64,000 nucleotides of DNA from Martinezella rhizogenes (GTDB lineage Bacteria; Pseudomonadota; Alphaproteobacteria; Rhizobiales; Rhizobiaceae). A program made the translations under genes and the position numbers. Within the stretch, counting starts at the first letter, position 1. Each line of letters begins with the position of its first letter. Shown here in pieces: positions 16,515 through 25,168 of the stretch. The notes under the pieces were generated by a model, which saw only the letters and a program-made list of their open reading frames with translations, did no database searches and had not been told where the DNA came from. Where the stretch lies: assembly GCF_000799715.1 (NCBI RefSeq), contig NZ_JUHG01000011.1:1054001-1118000 (forward strand). The letters run 5' to 3'.

Positions 16515-16847
16515 TCAATAGGCCATGTCTGGCGCATAGAAACAGCGTGGCGTGTTTTCGTCCGGAAACAGGCAAAGGTGATAGGAACCATCCGGCGAAC
16601 GCATCGTCTTGCCCTGCGGCAGCGTGAAGATGTGAGCATGTGTCACATAGCGATGATCGCCCGGTTGCAGCATGATCCGGTAACCGCCCGGAATGACGGT
16701 GACGGTGCGCGACGGGATCATCTCGCAATCGCCTGTCTGGCTGTCACCACTGCAACAGTAAGGATCATAGGCCCAGCCGGAAGGCGCATCATGAGCCATG
16801 GCCGCGGTAGCAAAAAGAAAGAATACGAACGTCAGAATACCACGCAT
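16515..16847 (-). CDS. Small exported cysteine-containing protein
   Basis: A 110-residue protein with a clear signal peptide of about 20 residues (MRGILTFVFFLFATAAMA), cleaved before HDAPSG. The mature part has five cysteines (two adjacent in YCCSGD, then DCEM, LCLF and RCFY), consistent with periplasmic disulphides. It also contains an aromatic-rich segment with several histidines. I do not recognise a named family with certainty. Similar small secreted proteins are common in rhizobial genomes as hypotheticals. ATG 16847 is preferred because GGAG lies eight bases before it. It converges on the LysR gene with only three bases between stops. Confidence 0.7.
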   Translation of the reverse strand: MRGILTFVFFLFATAAMAHDAPSGWAYDPYCCSGDSQTGDCEMIPSRTVTVIPGGYRIMLQPGDHRYVTHAHIFTLPQGKTMRSPDGSYHLCLFPDENTPRCFYAPDMAY

Positions 16848-17054
16848 GGGCAATTCTCCGTCGAAATGACGGCTGACGCGGACGCAGTCCGCTCAAAGCA
16901 GCCGCTGGCGTTTCACGACTCGCCATATTCTGATCTAATGCGAGCCGGACGCCCGACAAGAGTGTCGCTTTTCCCTGACACATCAAACTCCCCTCTTCCC
17001 TCCGTCCCCAACATTTTGCAATGTGCCGAGTCGGAAGAAGAAAAGGGGAACTGA

Positions 17055-18293
17055 ATGTATGAATACGCCATCGCGTGGGAATGGCTGGCCTTTGCTGCCC
17101 GCTGGTTTCACGTCATCACCGCCATTGCCTGGATCGGTTCGTCCTTCTACTTCATCGCGCTCGATCTCGGGCTGGTGAAGCGCGCCCATCTTCCGCCCGG
17201 CGCCTATGGCGAAGAGTGGCAGGTGCATGGTGGCGGCTTCTACCATATCCAGAAATATCTGGTGGCCCCGGCCTCGATGCCGGAGCATCTGACCTGGTTC
17301 AAATATGAGAGCTATTTTACCTGGCTTTCCGGCTTCCTGATGCTCTGTATCGTCTATTACGGCGGCGCCAATCTCTTCCTGATCGACCGGCATGTGCTCG
17401 ACGTCAGCGTTCCCGTTGCCATCCTGATCTCGCTGGCCTCGCTCGCCGGCGGCTGGATCGTCTACGACCTGCTCTGCAAGTCGCCGCTCGGCAACAATAC
17501 CTGGGGCTTGATGGCGGTCCTCTACGCCGTCCTCGTCTTCATGGCCTGGGGCTATACGCATCTGTTCACCGGCCGCGCAGCCTTCCTGCATCTCGGCGCA
17601 TTCACGGCGACGATCATGTCAGCCAACGTCTTCATGATCATTATCCCCAACCAGAAGATCGTCGTCGCCGACCTGATCGCCGGACGCACGCCCGACCCAA
17701 AATATGGCCGCATCGCCAAGCAGCGCTCGTTGCACAACAACTACCTGACGCTGCCCGTCATCTTCTTCATGCTGTCGAACCACTATCCGCTGGCCTTCGG
17801 CACCACCTACAACTGGGTCATCGCCGCGCTGGTATTCCTGATGGGCGTCACCATCCGCCACTGGTTCAACACGACGCATGCCCGCAAGGGCCGTCCGACC
17901 TGGACCTGGATCGTCACGGTGATCCTCTTCATCCTGATCATGTGGCTTTCGACCGTGCCGAAGATCTTGACTGGCGAGAAGGAGGCCGAAGCCGTCGCGC
18001 CCGCCTTCCAGCAGTTCGCATCAGACGCCCATTTCCCGGCGGTCAAACAGATGGTTTCGACACGCTGTTCGATGTGCCACGCCGCCGAGCCGGTTTATGA
18101 GGGCCTTGCCCGCCCGCCGAAGGATGTAAAGCTGGAAAACGACGCGGAAATCGCTATGCATGCCCGCGAGATCTATATTCAGGCCGGCCGCAGCCACGCC
18201 ATGCCCCCCGGCAATATCACCGAAGTGACGCCGGAGGAACGCAAGCTGCTGATCGCCTGGTTCCAAAGCTCCGTCGGAGAAAAAGACCAATGA
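17055..18293 (+). CDS. puuD: Membrane-bound urate hydroxylase (cytochrome-linked urate oxidase)
   Basis: A 412-residue integral membrane enzyme that oxidises urate to 5-hydroxyisourate and passes electrons to a c-type cytochrome domain. It replaces soluble uricase in many proteobacteria. The N-terminal part has about eight hydrophobic helices (for example FAARWFHVITAIAWIGSSFYF). The C-terminal domain carries the haem motif C338-S-M-C341-H342 and a distal Met in SHAMPPGNI. AAAGGGGAA stands before the ATG. The stop overlaps the guaD start (ATGA), so the two are translationally coupled and place guanine deamination and urate oxidation in one operon. Confidence 0.95.
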   Translation: MYEYAIAWEWLAFAARWFHVITAIAWIGSSFYFIALDLGLVKRAHLPPGAYGEEWQVHGGGFYHIQKYLVAPASMPEHLTWFKYESYFTWLSGFLMLCIVYYGGANLFLIDRHVLDVSVPVAILISLASLAGGWIVYDLLCKSPLGNNTWGLMAVLYAVLVFMAWGYTHLFTGRAAFLHLGAFTATIMSANVFMIIIPNQKIVVADLIAGRTPDPKYGRIAKQRSLHNNYLTLPVIFFMLSNHYPLAFGTTYNWVIAALVFLMGVTIRHWFNTTHARKGRPTWTWIVTVILFILIMWLSTVPKILTGEKEAEAVAPAFQQFASDAHFPAVKQMVSTRCSMCHAAEPVYEGLARPPKDVKLENDAEIAMHAREIYIQAGRSHAMPPGNITEVTPEERKLLIAWFQSSVGEKDQ

Positions 18294-19597
18294 CCACCCT
18301 TTTGCGCGGCCGCCTGCTGTCCTTCAAGCGCGCGCCGCAAAGCCTTGATGACACAGATAGCTATACTTACGAAAGCGATGGCGGCCTGCTGATCGAGAAT
18401 GGCATCATTGCCGCCGCCGGCCCTTATGCCGAGGTGAAGGTGAAAGCATCGGTTGACGTTGCAGAAGTCGATCATCGGCCGCACCTGATCCTGCCGGGCT
18501 TCATCGACATGCACCTGCATTTCCCGCAGATGCAGGTCATCGCCTCCTATGCCGCGAACCTGCTGGAATGGCTGAACACCTACACCTTCCCCGAGGAATG
18601 CCGCTTCGTCGAAAGCGCTCATGCCGAGCGCATCGCCACGCATTTCTACGACGAGCTGATCCGCCACGGCACGACGACGGCGGTTGCCTATTGCTCCGTG
18701 CATAAGACCTCCGCCGACGCCTTCTTTGCCGAAGCAATGCGCCGCGACATGCGCATGGTCGGCGGCAAGGTGATGATGGACCGCAACGCGCCGCAGGGCC
18801 TGCTCGACACGCCGGAGATGGGATACGACGAGACCCGCCAGGTAATCGCCGACTGGCACGGCAAGGGCCGCAACCACGTCGCCATTACCCCGCGCTTCGC
18901 CATCACCTCGACGCCTGAGCAGATGGAAGCCACCGCCGCCCTCGCCCGCGAATTCCCCGATCTGCACATCCAGACGCATTTGTCCGAGAACCACGACGAG
19001 ATCAAATTCACCGGCGAGCTTTATCCGGACGCGATCGACTATACCGACATCTATGCCCGCTACGGCCTGCTCGGCCCGAAAAGCCTGCTCGGCCATGCGA
19101 TCCACCTGTCCGAACGAGAAGCCGACGCCATGAGCGAAGCCGGCGCCGTCGCCGTCCACTGCCCAACGTCGAACCTCTTCCTCGGCTCCGGCCTGTTCCC
19201 ATTGAAGGCCCTGGCCCGCCGCGAAAAGCCCGTACGCATCGGCGTCGCCACGGATATCGGCGGCGGCTCCAGTTACTCGATGCTGCGCACGATGGACGAA
19301 GCCTACAAGATCCAGCAGCTCCTCGGCGAACGGCTGAACCCGCTGGAAAGCTATTACTACATGACGCTCGGCAACGCCGAAGCCTTGTCGCTCGCCGACA
19401 AGATCGGCACCCTCGAGCCCGGCACCGACGCCGACCTCACCATCCTCAACGCCGCCGCCACGCCGGCCATGGCGCTGAAGATGGAAGTGGTGAAAACGCT
19501 GCCCGAGGAGCTGTTCCTATTGCAGACGATGGGCGACGACCGGGCGATCGTGGAGACATATGTCGCGGGGAAGGCTGCGAAATCGGTCTTGAATTGA
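18290..19597 (+). CDS. guaD: Guanine deaminase
   Basis: A 435-residue amidohydrolase that converts guanine to xanthine and ammonia. The metal site is visible as PGFIDMHLHFPQ (the HxH motif, near residue 75), a His in IQTHLSENHDEI, the segment LGHAIHLSEREADAM, and the final metal Asp in GVATDIGGGSSYSM. The N-terminal strand-rich region and the C-terminal LEPGTDADLTIL close the small beta domain. Size and motifs match GuaD. It overlaps puuD by four bases, feeding xanthine to XdhAB, whose urate product is the substrate of PuuD. Confidence 0.95.
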   Translation: MTTLLRGRLLSFKRAPQSLDDTDSYTYESDGGLLIENGIIAAAGPYAEVKVKASVDVAEVDHRPHLILPGFIDMHLHFPQMQVIASYAANLLEWLNTYTFPEECRFVESAHAERIATHFYDELIRHGTTTAVAYCSVHKTSADAFFAEAMRRDMRMVGGKVMMDRNAPQGLLDTPEMGYDETRQVIADWHGKGRNHVAITPRFAITSTPEQMEATAALAREFPDLHIQTHLSENHDEIKFTGELYPDAIDYTDIYARYGLLGPKSLLGHAIHLSEREADAMSEAGAVAVHCPTSNLFLGSGLFPLKALARREKPVRIGVATDIGGGSSYSMLRTMDEAYKIQQLLGERLNPLESYYYMTLGNAEALSLADKIGTLEPGTDADLTILNAAATPAMALKMEVVKTLPEELFLLQTMGDDRAIVETYVAGKAAKSVLN

Positions 19598-19693
19598 GAG
19601 CTTTCTCCCGCGATTATCAAAGTCTCATATCCGGAAACAAACCGTTCTGACCCAAGCTTCCCCATAGCATTTTCGACAAGAAGGCAGACCGCC

Positions 19694-20833
19694 ATGACAG
19701 CGCCGCTCACCATTGCCGATCTGAAACAGCTCGCCAGACGGCGCGTGCCGAAAATGTTCTTCCAATATGCCGATTCCGGTTCCTGGACCGAGTCGACCTA
19801 TGAGGCCAACGAAGCGGATTTCAAGAAGATCAAGCTGCGCCAGCGCGTCCTTGTCGACATGACCAACCGCTCGCTGGAAAGCACCATGATCGGCCAGAAG
19901 GTGTCGATGCCGGTGGCGCTGGCACCGACGGGGATGACAGGTATGCAGCATGCCGACGGCGAAATGCTGGCGGCGCGGGCGGCCGAAGAGTTCGGCATTC
20001 CCTTCACGCTGTCGACCATGAGCATCTGCTCGATCGAGGATGTGGCCTCGGTGACGACCAAGCCATTCTGGTTCCAGCTCTACGTTATGAAGGACCGCGA
20101 CTTCGTGACGAACCTCATCAGCCGCGCCAAGGCGGCAAAATGCTCGGCGCTTGTGCTGACCGCCGACCTTCAGATTCTCGGCCAGCGTCACAAGGACATC
20201 CGCAACGGCCTTTCCGCGCCGCCGAAATTCACGCCGGAGCACATCTGGCAAGTGGCGACACGACCGGCCTGGTGCATGAGCATGCTGCAGACGAAGCGGC
20301 GCACCTTCGGCAACATCATTGGGCACGCCAAAAATGTCACCAGCCTGAAATCGCTGTCAACCTGGACTCACGAGCAATTCGATCCACGGCTGTCGTGGAG
20401 CGACGTCGCCTGGATCAAGGAACAATGGGGCGGGCCGCTGATCATCAAGGGCATTCTCGACGTGGAGGATGCCAAGGCCGCAGTCGACACCGGTGCGGAC
20501 GCCATCATCATCTCCAACCATGGCGGCCGGCAGCTCGACGGCGCTCCCTCCTCCATCAGCATGCTGCCCAGCATCGTCGATGCGGTCGGCGACAGGATCG
20601 AGGTGCATTTCGACGGCGGCATCCGCTCCGGCCAGGATGTGTTGCGGGCCGTTGCGCTCGGCGCCAAGGGCACCTATATCGGCCGCCCCTTCCTCTATGG
20701 CCTCGGTGCCATGGGCAAGGACGGCGTAACGCTGGCGCTGGAGATCATCCGCAAGGAGCTGGACATGTCCATGGCGCTCTGCGGCAAGCGCGACATCAGG
20801 GCGGTGGACCGGGGAATTATCGCGGAGATCTAA
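19694..20833 (+). CDS. FMN-dependent alpha-hydroxy-acid oxidase/dehydrogenase (LldD-like)
   Basis: A 379-residue TIM-barrel flavoprotein that oxidises L-2-hydroxy acids such as L-lactate or glycolate. Family marks are FFQYADSGSWTESTYEANE, PVALAPTGMTGMQHADGE, LVLTADLQILGQRHKDIRNG, the active-site IIISNHGGRQLDGAPSS with the catalytic His, and DGGIRSGQDVLRAVALGAKGTYIGRPF. Length is normal. It lies 96 bases after guaD on the same strand. In this context it could act on glycolate derived from glyoxylate, but L-lactate is equally plausible. The usual second lactate genes are absent. Its stop overlaps a convergent metallophosphoesterase by four bases. Confidence 0.88.
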   Translation: MTAPLTIADLKQLARRRVPKMFFQYADSGSWTESTYEANEADFKKIKLRQRVLVDMTNRSLESTMIGQKVSMPVALAPTGMTGMQHADGEMLAARAAEEFGIPFTLSTMSICSIEDVASVTTKPFWFQLYVMKDRDFVTNLISRAKAAKCSALVLTADLQILGQRHKDIRNGLSAPPKFTPEHIWQVATRPAWCMSMLQTKRRTFGNIIGHAKNVTSLKSLSTWTHEQFDPRLSWSDVAWIKEQWGGPLIIKGILDVEDAKAAVDTGADAIIISNHGGRQLDGAPSSISMLPSIVDAVGDRIEVHFDGGIRSGQDVLRAVALGAKGTYIGRPFLYGLGAMGKDGVTLALEIIRKELDMSMALCGKRDIRAVDRGIIAEI

Positions 20834-21570
20834 CGCAGCCAGCCCGTCGCCAGCCCGCTCGCCCAGTCGGTACGACCATTTTGCGCGGCAAGATCGGCCA
20901 TCGCCCGATGATCGTAACCCACCTGCCGGAAGGTCGGCACCCAAACGCTATCCACCTTGTCCATGATGGCATAGGAGGCAAAGGGATGGCCTGCCTCAAC
21001 CTTGTGATAATAAGGAAGATCGTCGTCATAGGCCGGGCAGCCGACGCTGCCGGGATTGACGATCAGGCGCCCGCCGGAAAGACGGACAGCGCGCGGAATA
21101 TGGCTATGGCCACACAGGATCAGCGGAAAATCGATGCCGGTGGCAAAGGTTGCGATCTCTTCAAGAGGCTTCAAATGGATATGACCGTCCGATGAGACGG
21201 TTTCGAGCCAGTAGACGTTATCGTTATCCGGCGTAGCATGACAAAGATAGGCTTCGCCCTGATAGACCGCGCTGAAGGGCAGGCTTCGCAGCCAATCGAG
21301 ATGATGCGCGGACAAATCCGCATGGGCGACCCTGTCCGAAGCATGCATCATTTCCGGCGCCTGTTCGATCAGATAGCGATCGTGATTGCCACGCACCGTT
21401 AGAGCGTCCAGCGCAAGCAGAATATCAGCCGTCTTTCCCGCCGTCAGCGGCCCGCTGAAGCAATCGCCGAGATTGACGATGTCCTCGATGCCCTGCGCAC
21501 GGATATCGGCAAGCACGGCCTCCAACGCCAGGTGGTTGCCGTGCACATCGGCAATGACAGCAAAACGCAA
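20830..21570 (-). CDS. Metallophosphoesterase (YfcE/MJ0936-like)
   Basis: A 246-residue calcineurin-like phosphoesterase. The two-metal ligands are all visible: ADVHGNHLALEAVL (D-x-H), VNLGDCFSGPL (GD), VRGNHDRYL (GNHD), CHATP and LCGHSHIPRAV (GHxH). The C-terminal half carries VNPGSVGCPAYDDDLPYY, typical of the group 3 (YfcE-like) subfamily. It starts three bases after uraH, so it is the last gene of the urate-degradation operon. Its substrate is unknown, and the link to purine breakdown is contextual. Confidence 0.85.
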   Translation of the reverse strand: MRFAVIADVHGNHLALEAVLADIRAQGIEDIVNLGDCFSGPLTAGKTADILLALDALTVRGNHDRYLIEQAPEMMHASDRVAHADLSAHHLDWLRSLPFSAVYQGEAYLCHATPDNDNVYWLETVSSDGHIHLKPLEEIATFATGIDFPLILCGHSHIPRAVRLSGGRLIVNPGSVGCPAYDDDLPYYHKVEAGHPFASYAIMDKVDSVWVPTFRQVGYDHRAMADLAAQNGRTDWASGLATGWLR

Positions 21571-21573
21571 AAC

Positions 21574-21930
21574 TCAGCTCCCGCGGTAGGTGGAATAGCC
21601 ATAGGGCGAAATCAGCAACGGCACATGATAATGCGCCGTCGTGTCGGCAATGCCGAAGCGGATCGGCACGAGATCGAGGAAGGCCGGATCAGGCAGCTTG
21701 GCCCCGCTTGCGCGCAGATAATCACCGGCATGAAAGAACAGTTCATAGGTGCCGGCAACAAAGCTATCGCCGATCAAGATCGGCCCGCCATCGACACGTC
21801 CGTCGGCATTGGTCGTCACCGTCCTCAGATGCGTCCGCGCCTCACCCTCGATCCTGAAAAGGTCGATCACCAGCCCCTCGGCCGGCTTGCCGAGGGCGGT
21901 GTCGAGCACATGGGTCGTCAGTCCGGTCAT
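21574..21930 (-). CDS. uraH: 5-hydroxyisourate hydrolase
   Basis: A 118-residue transthyretin-related enzyme that hydrolyses 5-hydroxyisourate to OHCU. The N-terminal signature [17 protein letters not shown] and the diagnostic C-terminal tetrapeptide YRGS are both present. The catalytic His residues are in TTHVLD and TAHYHVPLL, and the Arg is in RTHLRTV. Its start codon overlaps the allA stop (ATGA). It acts between PuuD and UraD in the pathway. Confidence 0.96.
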   Translation of the reverse strand: MTGLTTHVLDTALGKPAEGLVIDLFRIEGEARTHLRTVTTNADGRVDGGPILIGDSFVAGTYELFFHAGDYLRASGAKLPDPAFLDLVPIRFGIADTTAHYHVPLLISPYGYSTYRGS

Positions 21931-22436
21931 GGGGTCGGCGCTCCGATGATGAAGGGGGTGTCGAAGAAGAATTCCACCAGATTGTTACCCGGCCCGTCGC
22001 GATCGACAATGAGGAAATCACTCGGTTGATCGAGAGCCATCAGCGGATAGTGCCAGACATTGGCCCGGTAGTTCACGCCCTGGTCGCCGCGCGCCAGAAA
22101 GACCTGTGGCTTGCTCGGCTTGCCGTCCTCATCCTTTGCAACGACCACGAGGAACGGGCGGCCGTTGAGCGGCACGAAACTCTGGCTGCCGAAGGGATGG
22201 CGTTCCATCATGTCGATCGCATAGGGAAAAGCCCTCGGCTGACCACGAAAGAGGTTCAGGATTACCCGCGCGCCGTCGCCGAGGGCCTCTGCGCTGGAAA
22301 GCGCATGAAACCGCTCGGTCGTGCCGCCATTGATGAACCGCATCGTCGCCGGATCGGCCTCGATCACATCCCCGAACGGCGCGAAGGCTGCCTTTGTCAG
22401 AGTATGGATTTCGAGAGTCTGGGTCATTGTGGTCAT
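21927..22436 (-). CDS. allA: Ureidoglycolate lyase
   Basis: A 169-residue AllA-family cupin that splits ureidoglycolate into glyoxylate and urea. Signatures include [42 protein letters not shown] and the C-terminal [17 protein letters not shown]. The start at 22436 overlaps the stop of the HepT-like gene (ATGA). An alternative start at 22427 exists. The enzyme that makes ureidoglycolate from allantoate is not in the window, so AllA depends on a gene elsewhere. Confidence 0.93.
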   Translation of the reverse strand: MTTMTQTLEIHTLTKAAFAPFGDVIEADPATMRFINGGTTERFHALSSAEALGDGARVILNLFRGQPRAFPYAIDMMERHPFGSQSFVPLNGRPFLVVVAKDEDGKPSKPQVFLARGDQGVNYRANVWHYPLMALDQPSDFLIVDRDGPGNNLVEFFFDTPFIIGAPTP

Positions 22437-22795
22437 TCACCTTCTGCCTGCCAGTGGCGGATCGCTTCGAGCTGGGATAGCAATTCCGGGACCGCGTGCG
22501 CAACGGCAGTCCAGAGATCCTCGACGCTCAGCGCAGCTTCGCCGGACAACAAACCCTTGCTCATACCCCGCAACTCATTCCAGCGCACATCCGGATGCTC
22601 GGGCTCGAATTCCGGGTGTTTTTCCAGCAACTCCGCTGCTGCTGCACTGATGACGCAAAGGCTGTAGGCGACAGCGGATTGCACAAGCTTGTTTCCAGCG
22701 AATGCGACCCCATCCATGCCTCGAACGAAAAGGCGCGCCTCGTCGGCGGCCTTCTGCATGCGATCCAGATAATGAACAGCGCCTTGCGTGGTCAT
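22433..22795 (-). CDS. HepT-like (DUF86) protein lacking the catalytic motif
   Basis: A 120-residue all-helical protein similar to HepT/DUF86 toxins. The central IGEAV-type helix appears as [20 protein letters not shown], followed by a Pro-rich turn and [14 protein letters not shown] (residues 72-85), then [20 protein letters not shown]. Active HepT enzymes have R-x4-6-H-x-Y immediately after the Trp-containing turn. Here the positions read S-K-G-L-L-S-G, so both the Arg and the His are missing. No MNT-type nucleotidyltransferase gene is present. The gene is embedded between uraD and allA and translationally coupled to allA, so a toxin role is unlikely. A structural or regulatory role is possible but unproven. 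Confidence 0.65.
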   Translation of the reverse strand: MTTQGAVHYLDRMQKAADEARLFVRGMDGVAFAGNKLVQSAVAYSLCVISAAAAELLEKHPEFEPEHPDVRWNELRGMSKGLLSGEAALSVEDLWTAVAHAVPELLSQLEAIRHWQAEGE

Positions 22796-22829
22796 GCCTA
22801 GGCCTTATCGCCGAAAAGACGGAGCCACA

Positions 22830-23366
22830 TCACACACCTCCGCCTGGAAGCATGGATTGCAGGCGCAGCAGGGCAATTTTCTCTACCTGCGCCGTTGCGG
22901 TCGCAAATTCCGCGTCCCGGTCATTGCCGATCCGCGTTTCGAAGGCGGTAAGGATGTCGTCCTTGCCGAGACCTTTGACCGCAATAATGAAGGGAAAGCC
23001 GAATTTCGTCACGTAAGCCGTGTTGAGTTCGGTGAAGCGGGCATGCTCTTGCGGGCTCAGCCGGTCGAGCCCGGCGCCCGCCTGCTCCTTGCGGCTATCC
23101 TCGGTGAGCCCTCCAGCAATTGCCAGCCGGCCGGCAAGGTCCGGATGCGCCCGCAAGACGCCAAGCCGCTCCTCAGCACTGGCGGCACGGAAAATAGCGG
23201 CAAGCGCTGCATGCACGCCGCCCGAGGTCAACGGCTCGGCAATAGGGCCGGCGTCATAAGCACGTTCGGCGACAAACGGCGAGTGCTCGAAGACACCGCC
23301 GAAACGGGTCACGAATTCGTCACGCGACACCATCTCAGGGAGCGCCCACAGGAAGGTGGTGCTCAT
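22830..23366 (-). CDS. uraD: OHCU decarboxylase
   Basis: A 178-residue helical enzyme that decarboxylates 2-oxo-4-hydroxy-4-carboxy-5-ureidoimidazoline to S-allantoin. Family marks are FVTRFGGVFEHSPFVAERAYDAG, the catalytic His in LRAHPDLAG, SRKEQAGAGLDRLSPQEHARF and KFGFPFIIAVKG. The frame start at 23366 overlaps the puuE end by 32 bases. ATG 23333 is a possible shorter start that would abut the puuE stop. Neither has a strong ribosome site, which fits translational coupling. Confidence 0.94.
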   Translation of the reverse strand: MSTTFLWALPEMVSRDEFVTRFGGVFEHSPFVAERAYDAGPIAEPLTSGGVHAALAAIFRAASAEERLGVLRAHPDLAGRLAIAGGLTEDSRKEQAGAGLDRLSPQEHARFTELNTAYVTKFGFPFIIAVKGLGKDDILTAFETRIGNDRDAEFATATAQVEKIALLRLQSMLPGGGV

Positions 23367-24258
23367 ACCAATGATTGGCGATATCGATGCGCCTGGGCAC
23401 CCAGACCTTGTCGTGCTTCAGCACATAATCGATGAAACGCCTAAGCGCCGCCGCGCGACCCGGCCGTCCGACCAGACGGCAATGCAGGCCGACCGACATC
23501 ATCTTCGGGCTGCCCTGCTTGCCCTCTTCATAGAGGGTGTCGAAGGCGTCCTTGAGATAGGTGAAGAACTGATCGCCGGAATTGAAGCCCTGCGGCGTGG
23601 CAAAGCGCATGTCGTTGGTGTCAAGCGTGTAGGGAATGATCAGGAACGGCTTGCCGTCGAGGCCATCGACCCAATAGGGCAGATCATCCGCATAGGAATC
23701 CGACGAATAAAGAAAGCCGCCCTCCTCCATCACCAGCCGCAGCGTATTGTCGGAAGGCTTGCCCTGGTACATGCCATAGGGCCGCTCACCCGTCAGTTCG
23801 GTGTGCAGGCGCACCGCCTCAAGAATGTGCTTACGCTCCAGATCCTCGGGAAAATCCTTGTATTCCAACCAGCGATAGCCGTGGCTGGCGATCTCCCAGC
23901 CGGCCTCTTTCATGGCAGCGACCGCTTCGGGATTGCGCGCCATGGCAAGCGTCACGCCATAGACGGTCGCCTGCACCTTGAGCTCGGTGAACATGCGCCA
24001 TAGCCGCCAGAAACCGGCGCGCGAGCCATATTCGTAGATCGATTCCATGTTGAGATTGCGCTGGTTCGGCCAGGCAGCCGCACCGACGATTTCCGACAGC
24101 AGGTTCTCCGAAGCCGGATCGCCGTCGAGAATGCTGCTTTCCCCGCCCTCTTCATAATTGATCACGAACTGCACCGCGACGCGGGCGTCACCGGGCCACT
24201 TCGGATCAGGCGTGTTGCGGCCGTAGCCGACGAGATTGCGGGGATAAGTATCAGACAT
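23335..24258 (-). CDS. puuE: Allantoinase PuuE (polysaccharide-deacetylase fold)
   Basis: A 307-residue cofactor-independent allantoinase of the polysaccharide-deacetylase superfamily, hydrolysing S-allantoin to allantoate. Diagnostic stretches are YPRNLVGYGRNTPDPKWPG, VQFVINYEEGGESSIL, the RAGFWRLWRMF segment, EIASHGYRWLEYKDF and FLYSSDSYADDLPYW. ATG 24258 was chosen over an upstream in-frame start because GAAGG lies seven bases away and family proteins begin with this segment. It is first in the operon puuE-uraD-HepT-like-allA-uraH-metallophosphoesterase. Confidence 0.95.
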   Translation of the reverse strand: MSDTYPRNLVGYGRNTPDPKWPGDARVAVQFVINYEEGGESSILDGDPASENLLSEIVGAAAWPNQRNLNMESIYEYGSRAGFWRLWRMFTELKVQATVYGVTLAMARNPEAVAAMKEAGWEIASHGYRWLEYKDFPEDLERKHILEAVRLHTELTGERPYGMYQGKPSDNTLRLVMEEGGFLYSSDSYADDLPYWVDGLDGKPFLIIPYTLDTNDMRFATPQGFNSGDQFFTYLKDAFDTLYEEGKQGSPKMMSVGLHCRLVGRPGRAAALRRFIDYVLKHDKVWVPRRIDIANHWYEHHLPVGAP

Positions 24259-24315
24259 GAAAGCACCTTCTCGAATATGCGGAGACGGTAGCATCCACGG
24301 CCGGAAAGTCGAGAC

Positions 24316-24338
24316 GGAAAGTGCGAAACCCACTTTCC
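24316..24338 (-). terminator. Hairpin after the DUF1045 gene
   Basis: GGAAAGTG (24316-24323) pairs with CACTTTCC (24331-24338) over a seven-base loop, 17 bases after the DUF1045 stop. A clear T-run is lacking. It could be a weak terminator or an intercistronic structure before puuE. Confidence 0.4.
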
Positions 24339-24354
24339 TTTCAGTTATAGCCTC

Positions 24355-25062
24355 TTAGGCGATCTTACGAGTGCTGATCTTGCCCATCGGATGCAGGGAG
24401 TGCACGCGGAACGGCCCACCGGAACCCTCTTCCATCATCAGTGCGATGTTCGATACCGACACCGGTTCGGCAAGCACCGGCGCGAAGACATCACGCAGGA
24501 TCTGCTCCATGCGCACCATGTCCGTGGGATTGACCGTGCCAGTCAGCATCATATGGAAGCGGAATTCGTCCATGACATGCGGATGACCCCAGCGGTGCAG
24601 ATTGGCGAATTGCGTTGCCGAGAGGCCATCCGGGTCGCTCCGTTCGATTTCCGCCTCGGTCAGCGGCGCACGGTAATGATCGAATGCCTGGATCACCGAT
24701 GCGGCGAGAAAATGCATTTTCTGGCAGGGCACCGACGGCACCAATCCAAAAGCGCCGCCAAGGCGGGCGACTTCCAGCTGCGGAATCTCGAAGGGCGAGA
24801 GCGTGCCGGAGAAGCGCATGAGATCGCGCAGCAGCCCCGCCTCGGACACGCCGTCTGCCAGTCGAAACGGCGCTTTCAATGTGCCGTTGAAGCCGTAACG
24901 CCGAGGCACGGCAGTATGAAAGGCGATTTCGTGAATACCGAGCCCACGAGTAGCCGGCGGATCGACCATCTCACCGGAATAGACATTGCGGCCTAGCCAA
25001 TTTGCGGCCACGAGCGTCAGCGGATCGCTCGCGGACGGCGTGAAGCAAATGGCATAGCGCAT
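24355..25062 (-). CDS. DUF1045 family protein (2H phosphoesterase-like)
   Basis: A 235-residue DUF1045 protein. Its start MRYAICFTPSASDPLT followed by ANWLGRNVYSG is diagnostic. Two H-x-[ST/L]-type motifs expected of the 2H phosphoesterase fold are seen near GFNGTLKAPF and EFRFHMMLTGTV. Members are found in phosphonate operons, where they are annotated as phosphonate metabolism proteins, and in purine-catabolism neighbourhoods of rhizobia. The context here favours the second association. It lies upstream of puuE on the same strand, separated by 96 bases with a hairpin, so it may be the first gene of an extended operon. No biochemical reaction is known with certainty. Confidence 0.82.
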   Translation of the reverse strand: MRYAICFTPSASDPLTLVAANWLGRNVYSGEMVDPPATRGLGIHEIAFHTAVPRRYGFNGTLKAPFRLADGVSEAGLLRDLMRFSGTLSPFEIPQLEVARLGGAFGLVPSVPCQKMHFLAASVIQAFDHYRAPLTEAEIERSDPDGLSATQFANLHRWGHPHVMDEFRFHMMLTGTVNPTDMVRMEQILRDVFAPVLAEPVSVSNIALMMEEGSGGPFRVHSLHPMGKISTRKIA

Positions 25063-25168
25063 AAAATCTCCTCCGGAGGGCGATAAACCGGCTGATCCAG
25101 CCAGTTGCCGATGAGCAAGGAGATAGGTGATTTGCGTGACAGATTGACGACTCGAACGCAGCTTACGT

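Noticed and set aside
22433..22795. Active HepT/MNT toxin-antitoxin module
   Set aside because: The catalytic Arg and His are absent and no nucleotidyltransferase partner gene is adjacent.
24355..25062. Phosphonate-utilisation gene
   Set aside because: DUF1045 is often labelled this way, but no phn genes are in the window and the neighbours are purine-catabolic.
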